Below, in pieces: positions 63,864-64,000 of a stretch of 64,000 bases of DNA. Where the stretch lies: positions 23,405 through 87,404 of the forward strand of contig JAVBLD010000029.1 in assembly GCA_031553705.1 (NCBI GenBank). The letters run 5' to 3'. The DNA is from JAVBLD01 sp031553705. GTDB taxonomy: Bacteria; Bacteroidota; Bacteroidia; Bacteroidales; Marinifilaceae. Below the pieces are notes generated by a model that saw only the letters and a list, made by a program, of their open reading frames with translations, was not told where the DNA came from and did not search any database. The position numbers and the translations under genes are program-made. Position 1 is the first letter of the stretch. Each line of letters opens with the position of its first letter.

Positions 63864-64000
63864 TGGAATTCCTAACTAAATCCGCACAAATAGTTAAGCA
63901 CTTTTTGCATTTAGTTTCCAGAATTCATCTATTGTCATATTATTCAGAGCTTTGTGGCGTCTGATTTTATTATACCAGATTTCTATGTACTCGAAGATCT
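63864..64000 (-). mobile_element. IS3-family insertion sequence, one end
   Basis: It begins TGGAATTCCTAACTAAATCC, with the TG terminus usual for this family, inside the second integrase gene. It contains the 3' end of a transposase gene read on the minus strand. The rest of the element is beyond the window. Confidence 0.8.
63894..64000 (-). CDS. IS3-family transposase (OrfB), C-terminal fragment
   Basis: 34 residues visible, with IFEYIEIWYNKIRRHKALNN followed by MTIDEFWKLNAKSA and stop. The FEYIE.WYN..RRH.AL....P..F pattern is the end of the DDE integrase core of IS3-family OrfB. The catalytic residues lie outside the window except the last region near the C-terminus. Confidence 0.88.
   Translation of the reverse strand, partial: IFEYIEIWYNKIRRHKALNNMTIDEFWKLNAKSA

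Noticed and set aside
63515..63964. Open frame across the right att site and integrase leader
   Set aside because: It crosses the att core, leader hairpin and integrase in another frame and carries no coherent protein; a shadow of the integrase copy.

Overview
The window is Bacteroidales-type chromosome (about 1-22,150) carrying a complete temperate siphophage-like prophage (22,137-63,566) in the 3' end of a tRNA-Ala(GGC) gene, followed by the start of a second, related element. Evidence for the phylum: promoters of the Bacteroidetes TAnnTTTG type, mostly weak Shine-Dalgarno sequences, a lamin-tail exoprotein, paired DUF3857/transglutaminase proteins, paired rhomboids and a CvpA-tyrS cluster. 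I cannot name the genus from sequence alone.

Chromosomal flank: 3' end of typA/bipA, a lamin-tail surface or secreted protein, two small membrane proteins, asd, a Sfp-type phosphopantetheinyl transferase, a TonB protein, hflX, two DUF3857 transglutaminase-like proteins, cvpA-tyrS, aspS-holB, ricT (PSP1), two rhomboids and a membrane-anchored EEP-family hydrolase. Two of these genes (713-3287 and 8545-10523) read correctly only if three single missing bases are restored. These are either assembly indels or recent mutations.

Prophage: integrase next to the tRNA (+ strand), then a long leftward (- strand) genome. Read from the right it runs: lysogeny switch (CI-like repressor 61,605 facing a Cro-like protein 61,481, with palindromic operators between), many small early genes, a 5mC methyltransferase, a primase-helicase, a radical SAM enzyme, an iteron-rich probable origin (52.59-52.83 kb), a second tyrosine recombinase, head genes (ClpP-like protease, capsid, tail tube), terminase, portal, connectors, tape measure, tail tip/fibre, and a lysis cassette (holin, M15 endolysin, Rz-like). 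Cargo is inserted at several points. One is an exonuclease-BRCT gene beside the repressor. One is a probable Panacea-type toxin-antitoxin pair with its own terminator between terminase and portal. One is a self-contained HTH 'moron' with its own promoter, operator and terminator before the tape measure gene.

The most striking signal is a cas-less mini-CRISPR array at 50,270-50,418. It has two 29-nt repeats and one degenerate repeat, around a 36-nt and a 26-nt spacer. On the minus strand the repeats end in the ATTGAAAC/T handle typical of Cas6-processed type I/III arrays, and an intrinsic terminator follows directly. It could be a phage-carried interference array against competitors or an RNA-based anti-CRISPR.

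Right edge: the 20-bp att core recurs at 63,547, followed by a second copy of the integrase leader and the first 61 codons of a second integrase, cut by an IS3-family element whose transposase end reaches the window edge. This indicates tandem integration at one att site with the outer copy's integrase disrupted.
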